The notes under the pieces: generated by a model
Told to the model about the DNA's origin: nothing
Seen by the model: the letters and a program-made list of their open reading frames with translations, nothing else
Database searches by the model: none
Part shown: positions 46,317-55,740 of the stretch, piece after piece
Position numbering within the stretch: the first letter of the stretch is position 1
Layout of the letters: each line of letters starts with the position of its first letter
Assembly: GCA_937895845.1 (NCBI GenBank)
Contig: CALBLK010000006.1
Location: forward strand, 23,358 to 87,357
Length of the DNA stretch: 64,000 nucleotides
From: an uncultured Prevotella sp.
GTDB lineage: Bacteria > Bacteroidota > Bacteroidia > Bacteroidales > Bacteroidaceae
Direction of reading: 5' to 3'
Translations under genes and position numbers: made by a program

Positions 46317-47421
46317 ACAGCTCAAGGCACTCACCGTCAGGATGGTGGCCGGGGGCAGCACGGTCACGGCACTGATACTGGTGGCGGTGGGCTATGTTGA
46401 CCACGTGAACCCAGCCGCCCACCCGGTGGTGGCCTGCGCCGGACTGGCATTCCCGGTGTTCCTGCTCGCCAACATGGGGTTCCTGGCGTTCTGGCTGGTG
46501 TTCAAGCTCCGCTACGCCCTCATCCCCCTGGCGGGCTATGCAGCGGTTTTTCCCGCGCTGCGGGTCTACATCCCGGTCAACGCGGCAGAGGCGCCGCCGC
46601 CCGGAGCCATCAAGGTGCTCTCGTACAATGTGCAGGGCTACAGCGGAGCGCCGCGCTATGACGACGCTTCCGACATGATAGTGGACTACTTCAAAGACTC
46701 GGGCGCCGACATCATCTGCACCCAGGAAGACCTCACCACCAACCACAGCATCAAGGCACGAATGGACAGCCTGTACGCCCACAGCGACACCGTGAAGTTC
46801 AGAACGGGCAATTACAGCAACGCCATAGGCATCTACACACGCTTCCCCATCGTCAGGAAGGAGCGCATCGCCTACCCGTCGCGCGCCAACGGCAGCGTGG
46901 CCTACTATCTGCTGGTGGGCCGCGACACCGTGCTGGTGGTCAACAACCACTTTGAGAGCAACCACCTGTCGGTTTCCGACCGCGAGAAATACAAGGAGAT
47001 GCTCAAGGGCGACGTGGAGGGCGACACCGCCAAGGCACAGTCGCGCCTGCTGCTGGACAAGCTGGCGCATGCAGCCGCCTTGCGCGCCCCGCAGGCCGAC
47101 GCCGTGGCCCGCTACCTTGACCGCCACCGGCAGTACCCCACCATCCTGTGCGGCGACTTCAACGACATTCCCCTGTCATACACCCGGCGCACACTGGCCG
47201 AAAGGCTCACCGACTGCTTTGTCGAGACCGGCCGCGGGCCGGGAATATCCTACAACCAGAAGGGCTTTTACGTGAGAATAGACAACATCATGTGCTCCGC
47301 CCGCTTCAAACCCTATAACTGCAAGGTAGACAGCAAAATAGATGCGTCAGACCATTATCCCATCTTTTGCTGGCTCAAAATGGTCTCCAAACCCACAAAA
47401 AACACAGAAAAACAGCTGTAA
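46309..47421 (+). CDS. Membrane-anchored endonuclease/exonuclease/phosphatase family protein
   Basis: A 370-residue protein: two or three N-terminal transmembrane helices (about 1-90), then an EEP-fold domain (about 98-360). Seen are VLSYNVQGYSGA with the metal-binding Asn, a CTQED motif with the Glu, VNNHFESNHLS, and LCGDFNDIPLSYTRR followed later by DASDHYPIF. The EEP family includes nucleases, inositol phosphatases and sphingomyelinases; the substrate here is unknown. The overlap with the rhomboid gene points to one operon, a pairing found in other Bacteroidales. Confidence 0.85.
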   Translation: MIRQLKALTVRMVAGGSTVTALILVAVGYVDHVNPAAHPVVACAGLAFPVFLLANMGFLAFWLVFKLRYALIPLAGYAAVFPALRVYIPVNAAEAPPPGAIKVLSYNVQGYSGAPRYDDASDMIVDYFKDSGADIICTQEDLTTNHSIKARMDSLYAHSDTVKFRTGNYSNAIGIYTRFPIVRKERIAYPSRANGSVAYYLLVGRDTVLVVNNHFESNHLSVSDREKYKEMLKGDVEGDTAKAQSRLLLDKLAHAAALRAPQADAVARYLDRHRQYPTILCGDFNDIPLSYTRRTLAERLTDCFVETGRGPGISYNQKGFYVRIDNIMCSARFKPYNCKVDSKIDASDHYPIFCWLKMVSKPTKNTEKQL

Positions 47422-47423
47422 TG

Positions 47424-47455
47424 TTTCACAGTGCCAAAAAAAATACCTATATTTG
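47424..47455 (+). promoter_or_regulatory. Promoter for secDF
   Basis: TTTC at 47424-47427, 20 bases, TATATTTG at 47448-47455; leader of about 75 bases before the secDF ATG. Confidence 0.55.
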
Positions 47456-47534
47456 CAAGCTAAAATGGCCGATATGGGAAAGCGGTATCGCCCGAACAAG
47501 GAAACAATAATTAAAAAATCATATCAGTAACACA

Positions 47535-50500
47535 ATGCAAAACAAAGGAATTGTTAAGTTTATCGCAGTGGCACTCGTGCTGGTTTGCGTATTCTACCTG
47601 TCCTTCTCGTTTGTCACCCGCCACTATGAAAGCAAGGCAGCCGCCATGGGCGGGCAGGCAGGCCAGGAGTATCTGGATTCCATCTTGAACGAGAAAGTGT
47701 ATCTCGGCATGTACTCCCTGAAGCAGTGCCGCGAGATGGAGATTGGCCTCGGCCTTGACCTGAAGGGCGGCATGAACGTCATCCTCGAGGTGTCAGTGCC
47801 CGACGTGGTGGCTGTGCTGGCCGACCACAAGAAGGACGCCGCCTTCGTCAAGTCGATGGAACAGGCCAAGAAGGAGGAGGAGACCAGCCAGTCTGACTTC
47901 ATCTCCCTGTTTGTCAAGCACTACAGGCAGAACGCCCCGGGGCACCGCCTGGCCGAGATTTTCGCCACGCAGCAGATGAAAGGCAAGGTGAGCACGAACA
48001 GCTCGGACAGCGAGGTGGAGCGCGCCCTCCGCGCGGAGGTGCAGTCGGCCGTTGACAACTCGTTCCTCGTGGTGCGCAACCGTATTGACAAGTTCGGCGT
48101 TGTGCAGCCCAATATCCAGAAACTTGAAGGGCGCGACGGCCGTATCATGGTCGAGATGCCCGGCATCAAGGAGCCAGAGCGCGTGCGCAAGCTCCTCCAG
48201 GGAAGCGCGAACCTCGAGTTCTGGGAGACCTATAACAGCCAGGAGATTGTGCCGGCGCTGGCACAGCTCAACCAGAAGTATGCCAACAGCGGCGAGAAGG
48301 CCGACACGGTGAAGGCCGAAACAGCCGACACGGTGAAGGCCGGCGAGGCCAAGGAGGAGGCGGCCAAGAAGGGACTGGCCGCCGCACTCGGCGCCAAGAA
48401 GGCCGCAAGCAAGGCCGCCAAGGCCGCCAAGGACAGCGATGCAGAGCTGGTAAAGCGGCAGAACCCCCTGTTCTCCATATTCCAGCCCGTTCAGGGACAG
48501 AGCCTCAGCCTTGTGGGCTACGCCATGGCCCGCGACACCGCTGCCGTTGACAAGATTATCTATTCGGACATTGCGAAGCAGGTGCTGCCGGCAGACTGCA
48601 AGCTGCTGTGGAGCGCCAAGCCGTCGGAAATATCGTCCAAGGGCGACGTGTTCGAGCTTCACGCCATCAAGGTGACCGAGCCATCGGGCCGCGCACCGCT
48701 TGAGGGCAACGTGGTCACCACAGCCAAGGACGAGTTCGACCAGATGGGCCACCCCTGCGTGTCGATGCAGATGAACAGCGACGGCGCACGCCGCTGGGCC
48801 CAGCTCACCAAGATGAACATCGGCCGCGCCGTGGCCATCGTGCTCGACGGAGCCGTGTACAGCGCGCCGCGCGTGAACGGAGAGATTGCCGGCGGCAAAT
48901 CGCAGATAACGGGCAACTTCACCATCGAGGACACCAAGGACCTGGCCAACACGCTCAACTCGGGCAAGATGCCGGCGCCGACACGCATCGTGCAGGAGGA
49001 GGTCGTGGGCCCGACGCTCGGCGCCCAGTCCATCCAGCAGGGCCTGATGTCGTTCGTTGTGGCCTTCATCCTGCTGATGATCTATATGGTGATGCTCTAT
49101 GGCTTCATACCGGGCATGATGGCTAACATCGCCCTGCTGTTCAACCTGTTCTTCACGCTGGGCATCCTCACCTCGTTCCAGGCCGCGCTCACCATGCCGG
49201 GCATCGCCGGTATCGTGCTCTCGCTCGGTATGGCCGTAGACGCCAACGTGCTGATCTACGAGCGCACCAAGGAGGAAATCCGCGCCGGACTCAACGTGAG
49301 GGAGGCCATGAAGAAGGGTTACTCCAACGCCTTCTCGGCCATCTTCGACTCCAACCTGACCTCACTCATCACCGGCATCATCCTGTATGTGTTCGGAACA
49401 GGCCCCATCCGCGGCTTCGCCACCACGCTGATTATCGGTATCTGCTGCTCGTTCTTCACAGCCGTCTATCTGACCCGCCTGGTTTACGAGAACCGCATGA
49501 GCAAGGACAAGTGGCTCAACCTGACCTTCACCACAGCATTCTCGCGCAACCTGCTGCAGAACACCAAGGTGGACTTCATGGGTACCTACCGCAAGACCTT
49601 CGCCATCTGGGGCGCAGCAGCCGTGCTCTTCATCATCTGCTTCGCCGTGCGCGGCCTGAGCAAGAGCATCGACTTCACCGGCGGCCGCAACTATGTGGTG
49701 ACACTCGACAGGGAGGTTTCCGCCGAGGAGGTGCGCGGCGTGCTCAGCAACGCCTTTGTGAACACCATCGGCGAGAACGCCGGCAAGGTGGCCAACACCT
49801 CGGTCATCGCCCTCGGAACGGACGGCAAGACCGTGCGCGTGTCGACCAACTGGGACATCGAGTCGAACGACCCGACCGTTGACGACAAGGCCGAGACCAT
49901 CCTCTACAACTCGCTGAAGAAAGCCGGACTGGTGTCGCAGGCCAGCATAGACGCCTTCAAGAACCCCGACGTGCGCGAGGGAGGCTCTATCATCAGCAGC
50001 ACAAAGGTAGGGCCATCGGTGGCCAAGGACATCACCTACGGGGCAATCATCAGCGTGATTATCGCCCTTGTGGCCATCTTCCTCTACATCTTGGCGCGCT
50101 TCCAGAACGTGGCCTTCTCTGTGGGCTCCATCGTTGCGCTGGCACTGGACACCCTGGTTGTCGTAGGATGCTACTCGGCACTGTGGGGCATCGTGCCCAT
50201 GACGCTCGAGATTGACCAGACGTTCATCGGCGCCATCCTTACAGTGATTGGCTACTCCATCAACGACAAGGTGGTGGTGTTCGACCGCGTGCGCGAGAAC
50301 ATCCAGCTCTTTGGCAAGAAAGACCTTCAGAAACTGTTCAACAGCTCGCTGAACCAGACGCTCGCGCGCACCGTGAACACCTCGGTAACTACGCTGATTG
50401 TGCTGCTCTGCATCTTCATCCTCGGTGGTGACAGCATCCGCAGCTTCTCGTTCGCCATGATTCTCGGCGTGGTGTTCGGCACCCTGTCGTCCATCTTCGT

Positions 50501-50564
50501 GGCCGCCCCGGTTGCCTACCTCACCATGGGCAGGAAAATCGCAGAGACCCCCGAAGAGGCCTGA
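47535..50564 (+). CDS. secDF: Protein translocase subunit SecDF (fused)
   Basis: A 1009-residue SecD-SecF fusion, the usual form in Bacteroidota, which uses the proton gradient to pull exported proteins out of SecYEG. SecD half: TM1, GLDLKGGMNVILEV (D1), periplasmic P1 domain, and LGMAVDANVLIYER in TM4. SecF half begins at about residue 680 with SIDFTGGRNYVV and ends with SINDKVVVFDRVREN and a final helix. An Ala/Lys-rich insert at about residues 252-305, with a duplicated ADTVKA unit, interrupts the P1 region. Single-gene unit with its own promoter and strong terminator. Confidence 0.97.
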   Translation: MQNKGIVKFIAVALVLVCVFYLSFSFVTRHYESKAAAMGGQAGQEYLDSILNEKVYLGMYSLKQCREMEIGLGLDLKGGMNVILEVSVPDVVAVLADHKKDAAFVKSMEQAKKEEETSQSDFISLFVKHYRQNAPGHRLAEIFATQQMKGKVSTNSSDSEVERALRAEVQSAVDNSFLVVRNRIDKFGVVQPNIQKLEGRDGRIMVEMPGIKEPERVRKLLQGSANLEFWETYNSQEIVPALAQLNQKYANSGEKADTVKAETADTVKAGEAKEEAAKKGLAAALGAKKAASKAAKAAKDSDAELVKRQNPLFSIFQPVQGQSLSLVGYAMARDTAAVDKIIYSDIAKQVLPADCKLLWSAKPSEISSKGDVFELHAIKVTEPSGRAPLEGNVVTTAKDEFDQMGHPCVSMQMNSDGARRWAQLTKMNIGRAVAIVLDGAVYSAPRVNGEIAGGKSQITGNFTIEDTKDLANTLNSGKMPAPTRIVQEEVVGPTLGAQSIQQGLMSFVVAFILLMIYMVMLYGFIPGMMANIALLFNLFFTLGILTSFQAALTMPGIAGIVLSLGMAVDANVLIYERTKEEIRAGLNVREAMKKGYSNAFSAIFDSNLTSLITGIILYVFGTGPIRGFATTLIIGICCSFFTAVYLTRLVYENRMSKDKWLNLTFTTAFSRNLLQNTKVDFMGTYRKTFAIWGAAAVLFIICFAVRGLSKSIDFTGGRNYVVTLDREVSAEEVRGVLSNAFVNTIGENAGKVANTSVIALGTDGKTVRVSTNWDIESNDPTVDDKAETILYNSLKKAGLVSQASIDAFKNPDVREGGSIISSTKVGPSVAKDITYGAIISVIIALVAIFLYILARFQNVAFSVGSIVALALDTLVVVGCYSALWGIVPMTLEIDQTFIGAILTVIGYSINDKVVVFDRVRENIQLFGKKDLQKLFNSSLNQTLARTVNTSVTTLIVLLCIFILGGDSIRSFSFAMILGVVFGTLSSIFVAAPVAYLTMGRKIAETPEEA

Positions 50565-50601
50565 CCGGCGCCGAACAGCCCGGCAAGCGGCTCTGACACA
50601 C

Positions 50602-50641
50602 AAGCGTGTCCGCGTCCAGAAAGGACGCGGACACGCTTTTT
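50602..50641 (+). terminator. Intrinsic terminator of secDF
   Basis: A perfect 14-bp stem (50604-50617 with 50623-50636), flanked by AA/TT, followed by five T. Confidence 0.95.
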
Positions 50642-50929
50642 ATGCCCGTCATGACAACCCGGTATGCAAATGAAGCATATCCCCTTGCTTGCCAGAACAT
50701 CATGGCTTACGGATACGAGCTTATGCCCCTATGCCAAGCCCAAATCGGGCAACAGACAAAAAGGCGGCAATCCGGACTTGCATTCAAGCTTTCCGCCCCT
50801 TGTCACTGTTTCTTCCGGCATCTTGCTGCCGAAAGTGTTTCGCCATAGCCCGCTATGCCTTCAACACTTACGTGGCAAGCTGCACGGAATCAACAGCAAC
50901 CCGGGACCGAATCCAATGACCGGTTTGGG
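50642..50929. other. 288-bp intergenic stretch of lower GC
   Basis: No gene recognised. Short frames open in all three plus-strand frames but none has a signature. AAGGCGG (from about 50761) and CCGCCCCTT (about 50793) can pair. Base composition is less GC-rich than the flanks, as in the two genes that follow. Confidence 0.4.
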
Positions 50930-51487
50930 TTAAAAAATATTGAAGAATGCTCCGCACTTCAGGCAGACAGCAGGTCGTACTTTCCCCCCGACAAGATATC
51001 CACCCAAATTCGCTCCGAATATCCACCCGGCACTGGTTTGGCGTTCAGCGCCAATCTGGACTGCCGTTGCCAAACCGTTTAGCGACCAGGTTTTACTGTC
51101 TTCAGAAGCTTTCAGCTCCTCTCCGAAGCCATAGCCCACAAGCACGTCGGCATATATCCATTGGTCGGTTCCGTTATAAAGATATATTCCCGGGCCAACC
51201 CCAAGCATATATTCACGCATTGTATGCTTGAGGCTCGTAGTCTCCCCGGCATACTCTCCCTCATAACTGCCGTTGTTAATGCCACAGTGCAAGAGGGCGG
51301 CGATGAAATATCTCTCATCAAAAGCATAGCGGGCGCCGAGGTTCAAGGCTACGCCAGACTTCTTGCTCATGTCAGGGAACAGTTCATAACCGCCCTGCAA
51401 CTCAATTTGCGTATAGCCGGCCTGGGCAAAAGCCTTGGTCGCAATGCAGAGAAACAGCAGGCAAGCCCAAAGAGTTTTCGACTTCAC
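50930..51487 (-). CDS. Unrecognised exported beta-barrel-like protein
   Basis: A 185-residue protein with a signal peptide (about 1-22, ending ATKAFAQ) and alternating amphipathic strands typical of a small eight-strand outer membrane barrel: YTQIELQGGYELF, GVALNLGARYAF, MLGVGPGIYLY, ending VCLKCGAFFNIF. I do not recognise the family. It starts with GTG overlapping the stop of the upstream lipoprotein gene (GTGA), so the two are translationally coupled. The encoding DNA is less GC-rich than its neighbours. Confidence 0.65.
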   Translation of the reverse strand: MKSKTLWACLLFLCIATKAFAQAGYTQIELQGGYELFPDMSKKSGVALNLGARYAFDERYFIAALLHCGINNGSYEGEYAGETTSLKHTMREYMLGVGPGIYLYNGTDQWIYADVLVGYGFGEELKASEDSKTWSLNGLATAVQIGAERQTSAGWIFGANLGGYLVGGKVRPAVCLKCGAFFNIF

Positions 51488-52140
51488 TTCTTGACGGGAT
51501 TATATAGGTCAGCTATCTTTTGCAAGTCAGAAGAATCTATCTCCTTGCTTTCAAGTTTCTTGCACAAGTCCGGGTCGTCTGCGAGATACTTCATCAGTTC
51601 GGTGCGCCAGTGCTTGGCCCCACTGCCCTTATAGCCGATAACACGTCCGACCTCGTCACCTGTCTTGCGCGCCACAAAGACAATACTCCCATTCTGCACG
51701 CTGGTGATCATGAGTGTACCGTCTCTTGGAATACTGTATTTATAGCTGCAGCAATAGAACTCCACATGGTCGCCCTGCGCCTCAACGGCCATCCATTGCG
51801 GCTTAATGGTTTTCTCCTTTTTGGTAGAGAACATCTTGTTCGTCTTATAGGGATAGCACACGAGATAGTGGCATTTGTCGGTATGCGTCTTTTTCCACAC
51901 CCCGAGGACGCCTATATCCGTGTTCTTTAGCTTGAGCTTTTCACCGCTTACCGTTTTGATGCGAATTGTTTTCGTATTGCATTTCGGCATTTTCACGCGT
52001 CCAACGTATTCAGTGCCGTCTTTCATCACAACACGTCCCTCTTCACGGTCAGTGGCGTCTTTAATTACGCTGTAAATCTGGCAACTGCTTAACAGGGGGA
52101 TTGCGACAAAGAGCAATCCGATTTCTTTTAATCTTTTCAT
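51484..52140 (-). CDS. Unrecognised lipoprotein
   Basis: A 218-residue lipoprotein: signal peptide with lipobox LLSSC (Cys about residue 20). The body is basic and beta-rich: GRVVMKDGTEYVGRVKMP, a CHYLVCYPYKTNKMF segment and a helical C-terminal end. The VVMKDGTEYVGRV piece recalls small SH3-like folds. No family identified. It is in an operon with the barrel-like protein downstream. Base composition is lower in GC than the rest of the window, a possible sign of acquisition. Confidence 0.65.
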   Translation of the reverse strand: MKRLKEIGLLFVAIPLLSSCQIYSVIKDATDREEGRVVMKDGTEYVGRVKMPKCNTKTIRIKTVSGEKLKLKNTDIGVLGVWKKTHTDKCHYLVCYPYKTNKMFSTKKEKTIKPQWMAVEAQGDHVEFYCCSYKYSIPRDGTLMITSVQNGSIVFVARKTGDEVGRVIGYKGSGAKHWRTELMKYLADDPDLCKKLESKEIDSSDLQKIADLYNPVKK

Positions 52141-52180
52141 ATTAACATAGTTTTAGGGTTTCAAGTTCACAAAGTGATGA

Positions 52181-52224
52181 AAAAACAAAAAGAGTGCAAT
52201 CACCAGCTATGATAACTGCACTCT
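52181..52224 (-). terminator. Intrinsic terminator of tRNA-Gln
   Basis: An 8-bp stem (AGAGTGCA at 52191-52198 with TGCACTCT at 52217-52224), followed on the minus strand by TTTTGTTTTT. Confidence 0.85.
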
Positions 52225-52233
52225 GACAGTATG

Positions 52234-52304
52234 TTGGACCAACGGGACTCGAACCCATAATGACAGAACCAAAACCTGTAGTGTTACCATTACACCATGG
52301 TCCA
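52234..52304 (-). tRNA. tRNA-Gln (anticodon TTG)
   Basis: Acceptor stem TGGACCA pairs with TGGTCCA; D-arm GTGTAATGGTAACAC; anticodon stem ACAGG/TCTGT with loop TTTTGGT giving anticodon TTG; T-arm with GGTTCGAGTCC. Discriminator A; CCA not encoded. It forms a complete transcription unit with its own promoter and terminator. Confidence 0.95.
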
Positions 52305-52323
52305 AAGCATGAATTTTGCAGTG

Positions 52324-52355
52324 CAAAGGTAGAAAAGATTTGGCTGACTGCCAAA
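52324..52355 (-). promoter_or_regulatory. Bacteroidota promoter for tRNA-Gln
   Basis: On the minus strand TTTG (52355-52352), 20 bases, TACCTTTG (52331-52324), 20 bases before the tRNA. Confidence 0.8.
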
Positions 52356-52394
52356 TTTTTCTACCTGTTTTCGTCACTTGCAAATTTCGGGAAG

Positions 52395-55300
52395 CTATTT
52401 TCGCATGACAAACTTGGCGCCTTTGGACAGACAAAGGCCGGTGCGCGGGGTCGCAAGCGGACGGCCTCCTGGGGAGTAGAGACGGGCTGCCTGCGTGAGC
52501 AAGCGTTCAGTGCCCGCGTGGGCGTCAGCCACAGCGGTGGGCACCGCTGGGCCAACGCACAGGGTATATGCCCCCGAGCCAAGGGTGAGCAAGGCTTTGC
52601 CGCCGCCTGTTTCTACCGAGAGCACGCCATCCTGACCGGCCACCAACGGCCGTCCGCCCTCGGCCACACCGTGGCCGGTGGCACAGGGGAGGGTGACCCG
52701 CGCCACACTGTTGGCCGGCACCTCGATGGTGTAGGTGACGGCCTGCCCCTCGCCGCGCTCCCAGGCACAGCGCACAGTGCCATAGATGGTGCGTGTAGAC
52801 ACATCGGCATGGCTCATGTCGGCCGGCAGCCACGGAGCGATGCTCACGGTGTCACAGCCAAAGCCGGCATTGGTGATGCCACCCAGCTGCGAGAAGAACC
52901 ACTCCTCGATATGGTCCATCATGCAATGGTTCTGCGAGAAGGCCCCCACGTCCCAATATTCGGGTGTGGTGGTATAGCCCTGCTCTACCCAATAGCCATA
53001 GCTGGGACAGTCGGTCTGGTTGGCCATCCGGTAGACAATGTCGTTGTAGCCATAGCGTGCCAGTGACATGAACAAGGGCATGAGGGCAATCTCCCCCGTC
53101 TTAATCTTGTAGTTGTCGCTCTTCACCCGCTCGGCCAGCCGGGCGGCCACAGCTGCCTCCTGGCCGGGGTCAACCAGTCCGTAATAGAGTGGCATGGCCA
53201 GCTCAGACTGCCGTCCCAAGGCATAAACGCCGTCCTTGAAGTAGCGGGCGTTGAAGGCGCGGCGCGTTCTCTCGGCCTGTGCGCTGAAAGCCTTGGCGTG
53301 ATCGCCGTGGCCCAGTTCGGTGGCCATCTCAGCCATGGCACGCAGCAAGTAATAGTAGGTGGTGGTGATGGTAAACTCGCCAGGCACAAGCGGACTCACT
53401 CCGGCGGTCTCCTGCCCCCAGTCACTGAGCACGCTGTACGAGCTGCCCGGCATGATGTCGCCCTGCGTCTTGGAAGTGTAATAGTCCATGAGCCGCTTCA
53501 TCTGCGGATAATAGGCAGCGATGGTGGTACGGTCGCCATACCGGCGCCACGAGCGGTAGGGCACAAGAATGGCCGCCCCGCCCCAGTTGGGGTCATCGTC
53601 GTACACGGACATGAAGTGGGGCACGGTGCTGGGCACGCGGCCGTTGTCGGCATATTGGGCATCAAAGCAGTCGAGCACCACCTTTTGGAAGAAGTTTTCC
53701 ATGTCGTAGTTGTAGGCCAGCGAGTTGTACATCACGTTGGGCACGTCGAGCCATCCCAGCTTCTCGCGCTGCGGACAGTCGGTTACCGTGTTGTAGAGCT
53801 GGCTCTGAATGGCGTCACGGCAGATGGTGTGAATGTCGTTGAGCAGGCGGTTCGAAGTGGCGAAGGCCCCCACCTGGTCCATGTTGCTGCGGATGCGCAG
53901 GGCGGTGAAGTCCTCGGGCGACGGAGCCTCTTCAAGTCCGATAATCTGAAGGTAGCGGAAACCGTGGTACATGAACTCGGGGCCCCACTCCTCGCCACCA
54001 TCGGTCCCGGCAAAGGTGTAGGTATCATAGGTGTCGGCGGGTCCGGTGTAATAGTTCTGCATAAACACCGAGCCATCGGCGTTCAGGCTCTCCCCCTCTC
54101 TCAGGGTGATGGTCTGCCCGGCCTTGCCCTTGAGGCGGAAGCGGTACTGGCCGGCGAAGTTCCGGCCGAAGTCGACCACATACAGACGGTAGCCGCCGCT
54201 ATACACACACTTCACGTCAACGGCCTTCCACCGCTCCACCACGCGCAGGGGTTCGTAGCCGCGCGCCCTGAGCCGGCCAAAGCCCGCGGCCTGGCTGCTG
54301 GCAAAGGTTGGAGAGGGCACAGTCTCGACTGGGTTCCACGCGCTCACATCGAAGAAGGTGCCGCCTACGCCCGCGATGGCCTGGCGCGCGTCATAGTCTT
54401 CGCCGCCCCACCAGTTGCTGCCCAGCGTGGGCGACGGTGCTGTGCGCCAGCGGCCGTCGGTTGCCACCACCTCACGGCTGCCGTCGTCATAGTCAATGTG
54501 CAGCTCGGCCCTGAGCGCCTTGGTGCCACTGTTGCGAATCTCGCCCTTTGAATAGCGGCCGTCCAGGCGGTCAACGTTAAAGATGCCGCCAGCCAGCCGG
54601 GCAATGACGGTGTTGTCCCCCTGGCGCAGCAGCGGGGTCACGTCATAGGTTGAATAGAGCACGCTCTTCTCGTACTCGCTCTCGCCCGGCTCAAGCACAT
54701 TGTCAGTGACAGGCTGGCCGTTGAGGGTCATGGTGAACACGCCAAGCCCCGAGGCGTAGAGGCGGGCGCGGCTCGCGGTCTTGCCCGGAGCCAGGGTGAA
54801 GTTGCGGCCAAAGTAGGGCACGCGCACGCTGTTGTCGGCAAACGCCGGCGCCTCGCCGTCGGTCACGGTGTGGGCCACGGTGTAGCTGCCGCCCGCCCCT
54901 GCGGTCTGCACAGTGTAGGACGAGGGGAAATTGGCAGCCACGTTACCGCTCTTGGCCTTGTCATCCTGCCGCGGGTAGAGCACAAGGCGGTCAACGGTCA
55001 TCTCCTTTCCGAGGTCGGCCACCACCCAGACGTGCCTGTTGGGGGAGGCAAACTGGTGGGTGGTGTAGCCCAGGGCGCTGCCCCCGACAACCCCGTCTGT
55101 GAGGTAGCGCAGGTCCCATCCGCCCACCGTCCAAGTGTCGCTGGCAGTGACAGTGGCCTGGCGCGCCACATTCTGGCCGCCGCAATGAATCTCCATCTCG
55201 GCCAGCTGCAGGAAATAGTACCTGGCATCGGTGGAAGCGGGCAGTCCGAGTTTGGTGACATCCAGTTTCACGTAGCGGCAACTCACGCCAAGGGGTATGT

Positions 55301-55736
55301 CCACACGTGCATTGGCACCCTTGGGCGCAGCAACCCACTGTGCCGTCCATTCGGCGCCATTCAGAAAGGCCGTGCCAAAGGTTGCGGTGGCGGTGGCCGA
55401 CGCCTGGCCATCACTGCCATACACGGTGAGGTTCCACTCGTAAGTGGTGTGCGGCTGCAGGGGCGAGCCTTCGTAGCGAACCTGGTTCTGACGGACAGAG
55501 GCCACCTTGCCCGAACGCCACACGGGAGCGCCCGAGGCAGTGCGCACAGTGAGTTGGTAAGCCGACTGGGTGAAGCCGCGCTCGTCGCTGCGGGTCTCCC
55601 AACTGAAAGTGGGCACACTGGTATCAATGCCCAGCGGGGCTGTCAGTCCGTTGACCTTGAGGTTCACCGGCTTGAAAGCGGCGTTGGCCGAGACACCTGC
55701 GGCCAGCAGCAAAAACAGGGTTAACAGTTGTTTCAT
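52395..55736 (-). CDS. Alpha-L-rhamnosidase, GH78
   Basis: A 1113-residue exported enzyme (signal peptide about 1-19, ending SANA) releasing terminal rhamnose from plant glycans. Order: fibronectin-like N-terminal domain (about 20-115), a discoidin-like insert (about 130-285; VARQATVTASDTWTVGGWD, VWVVADLGKEMTVDRLVLYP), rhamnosidase N-domain (about 300-480), then the (alpha/alpha)6 catalytic domain with TDCPQREKLGWLDVPN and GYNDIVYRMANQTDCPSYGYWV, and a C-terminal beta domain. The insert explains its length. The ATG at 55736 starts the signal peptide and lies four bases after the stop of a broken upstream frame. No susC/D is near. Confidence 0.92.
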   Translation of the reverse strand: MKQLLTLFLLLAAGVSANAAFKPVNLKVNGLTAPLGIDTSVPTFSWETRSDERGFTQSAYQLTVRTASGAPVWRSGKVASVRQNQVRYEGSPLQPHTTYEWNLTVYGSDGQASATATATFGTAFLNGAEWTAQWVAAPKGANARVDIPLGVSCRYVKLDVTKLGLPASTDARYYFLQLAEMEIHCGGQNVARQATVTASDTWTVGGWDLRYLTDGVVGGSALGYTTHQFASPNRHVWVVADLGKEMTVDRLVLYPRQDDKAKSGNVAANFPSSYTVQTAGAGGSYTVAHTVTDGEAPAFADNSVRVPYFGRNFTLAPGKTASRARLYASGLGVFTMTLNGQPVTDNVLEPGESEYEKSVLYSTYDVTPLLRQGDNTVIARLAGGIFNVDRLDGRYSKGEIRNSGTKALRAELHIDYDDGSREVVATDGRWRTAPSPTLGSNWWGGEDYDARQAIAGVGGTFFDVSAWNPVETVPSPTFASSQAAGFGRLRARGYEPLRVVERWKAVDVKCVYSGGYRLYVVDFGRNFAGQYRFRLKGKAGQTITLREGESLNADGSVFMQNYYTGPADTYDTYTFAGTDGGEEWGPEFMYHGFRYLQIIGLEEAPSPEDFTALRIRSNMDQVGAFATSNRLLNDIHTICRDAIQSQLYNTVTDCPQREKLGWLDVPNVMYNSLAYNYDMENFFQKVVLDCFDAQYADNGRVPSTVPHFMSVYDDDPNWGGAAILVPYRSWRRYGDRTTIAAYYPQMKRLMDYYTSKTQGDIMPGSSYSVLSDWGQETAGVSPLVPGEFTITTTYYYLLRAMAEMATELGHGDHAKAFSAQAERTRRAFNARYFKDGVYALGRQSELAMPLYYGLVDPGQEAAVAARLAERVKSDNYKIKTGEIALMPLFMSLARYGYNDIVYRMANQTDCPSYGYWVEQGYTTTPEYWDVGAFSQNHCMMDHIEEWFFSQLGGITNAGFGCDTVSIAPWLPADMSHADVSTRTIYGTVRCAWERGEGQAVTYTIEVPANSVARVTLPCATGHGVAEGGRPLVAGQDGVLSVETGGGKALLTLGSGAYTLCVGPAVPTAVADAHAGTERLLTQAARLYSPGGRPLATPRTGLCLSKGAKFVMRK

Positions 55737-55740
55737 ACGG

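Noticed and set aside
52181..52355. Integrated element attachment site at tRNA-Gln
   Set aside because: No integrase gene and no visible second copy of the tRNA 3' end in the window.
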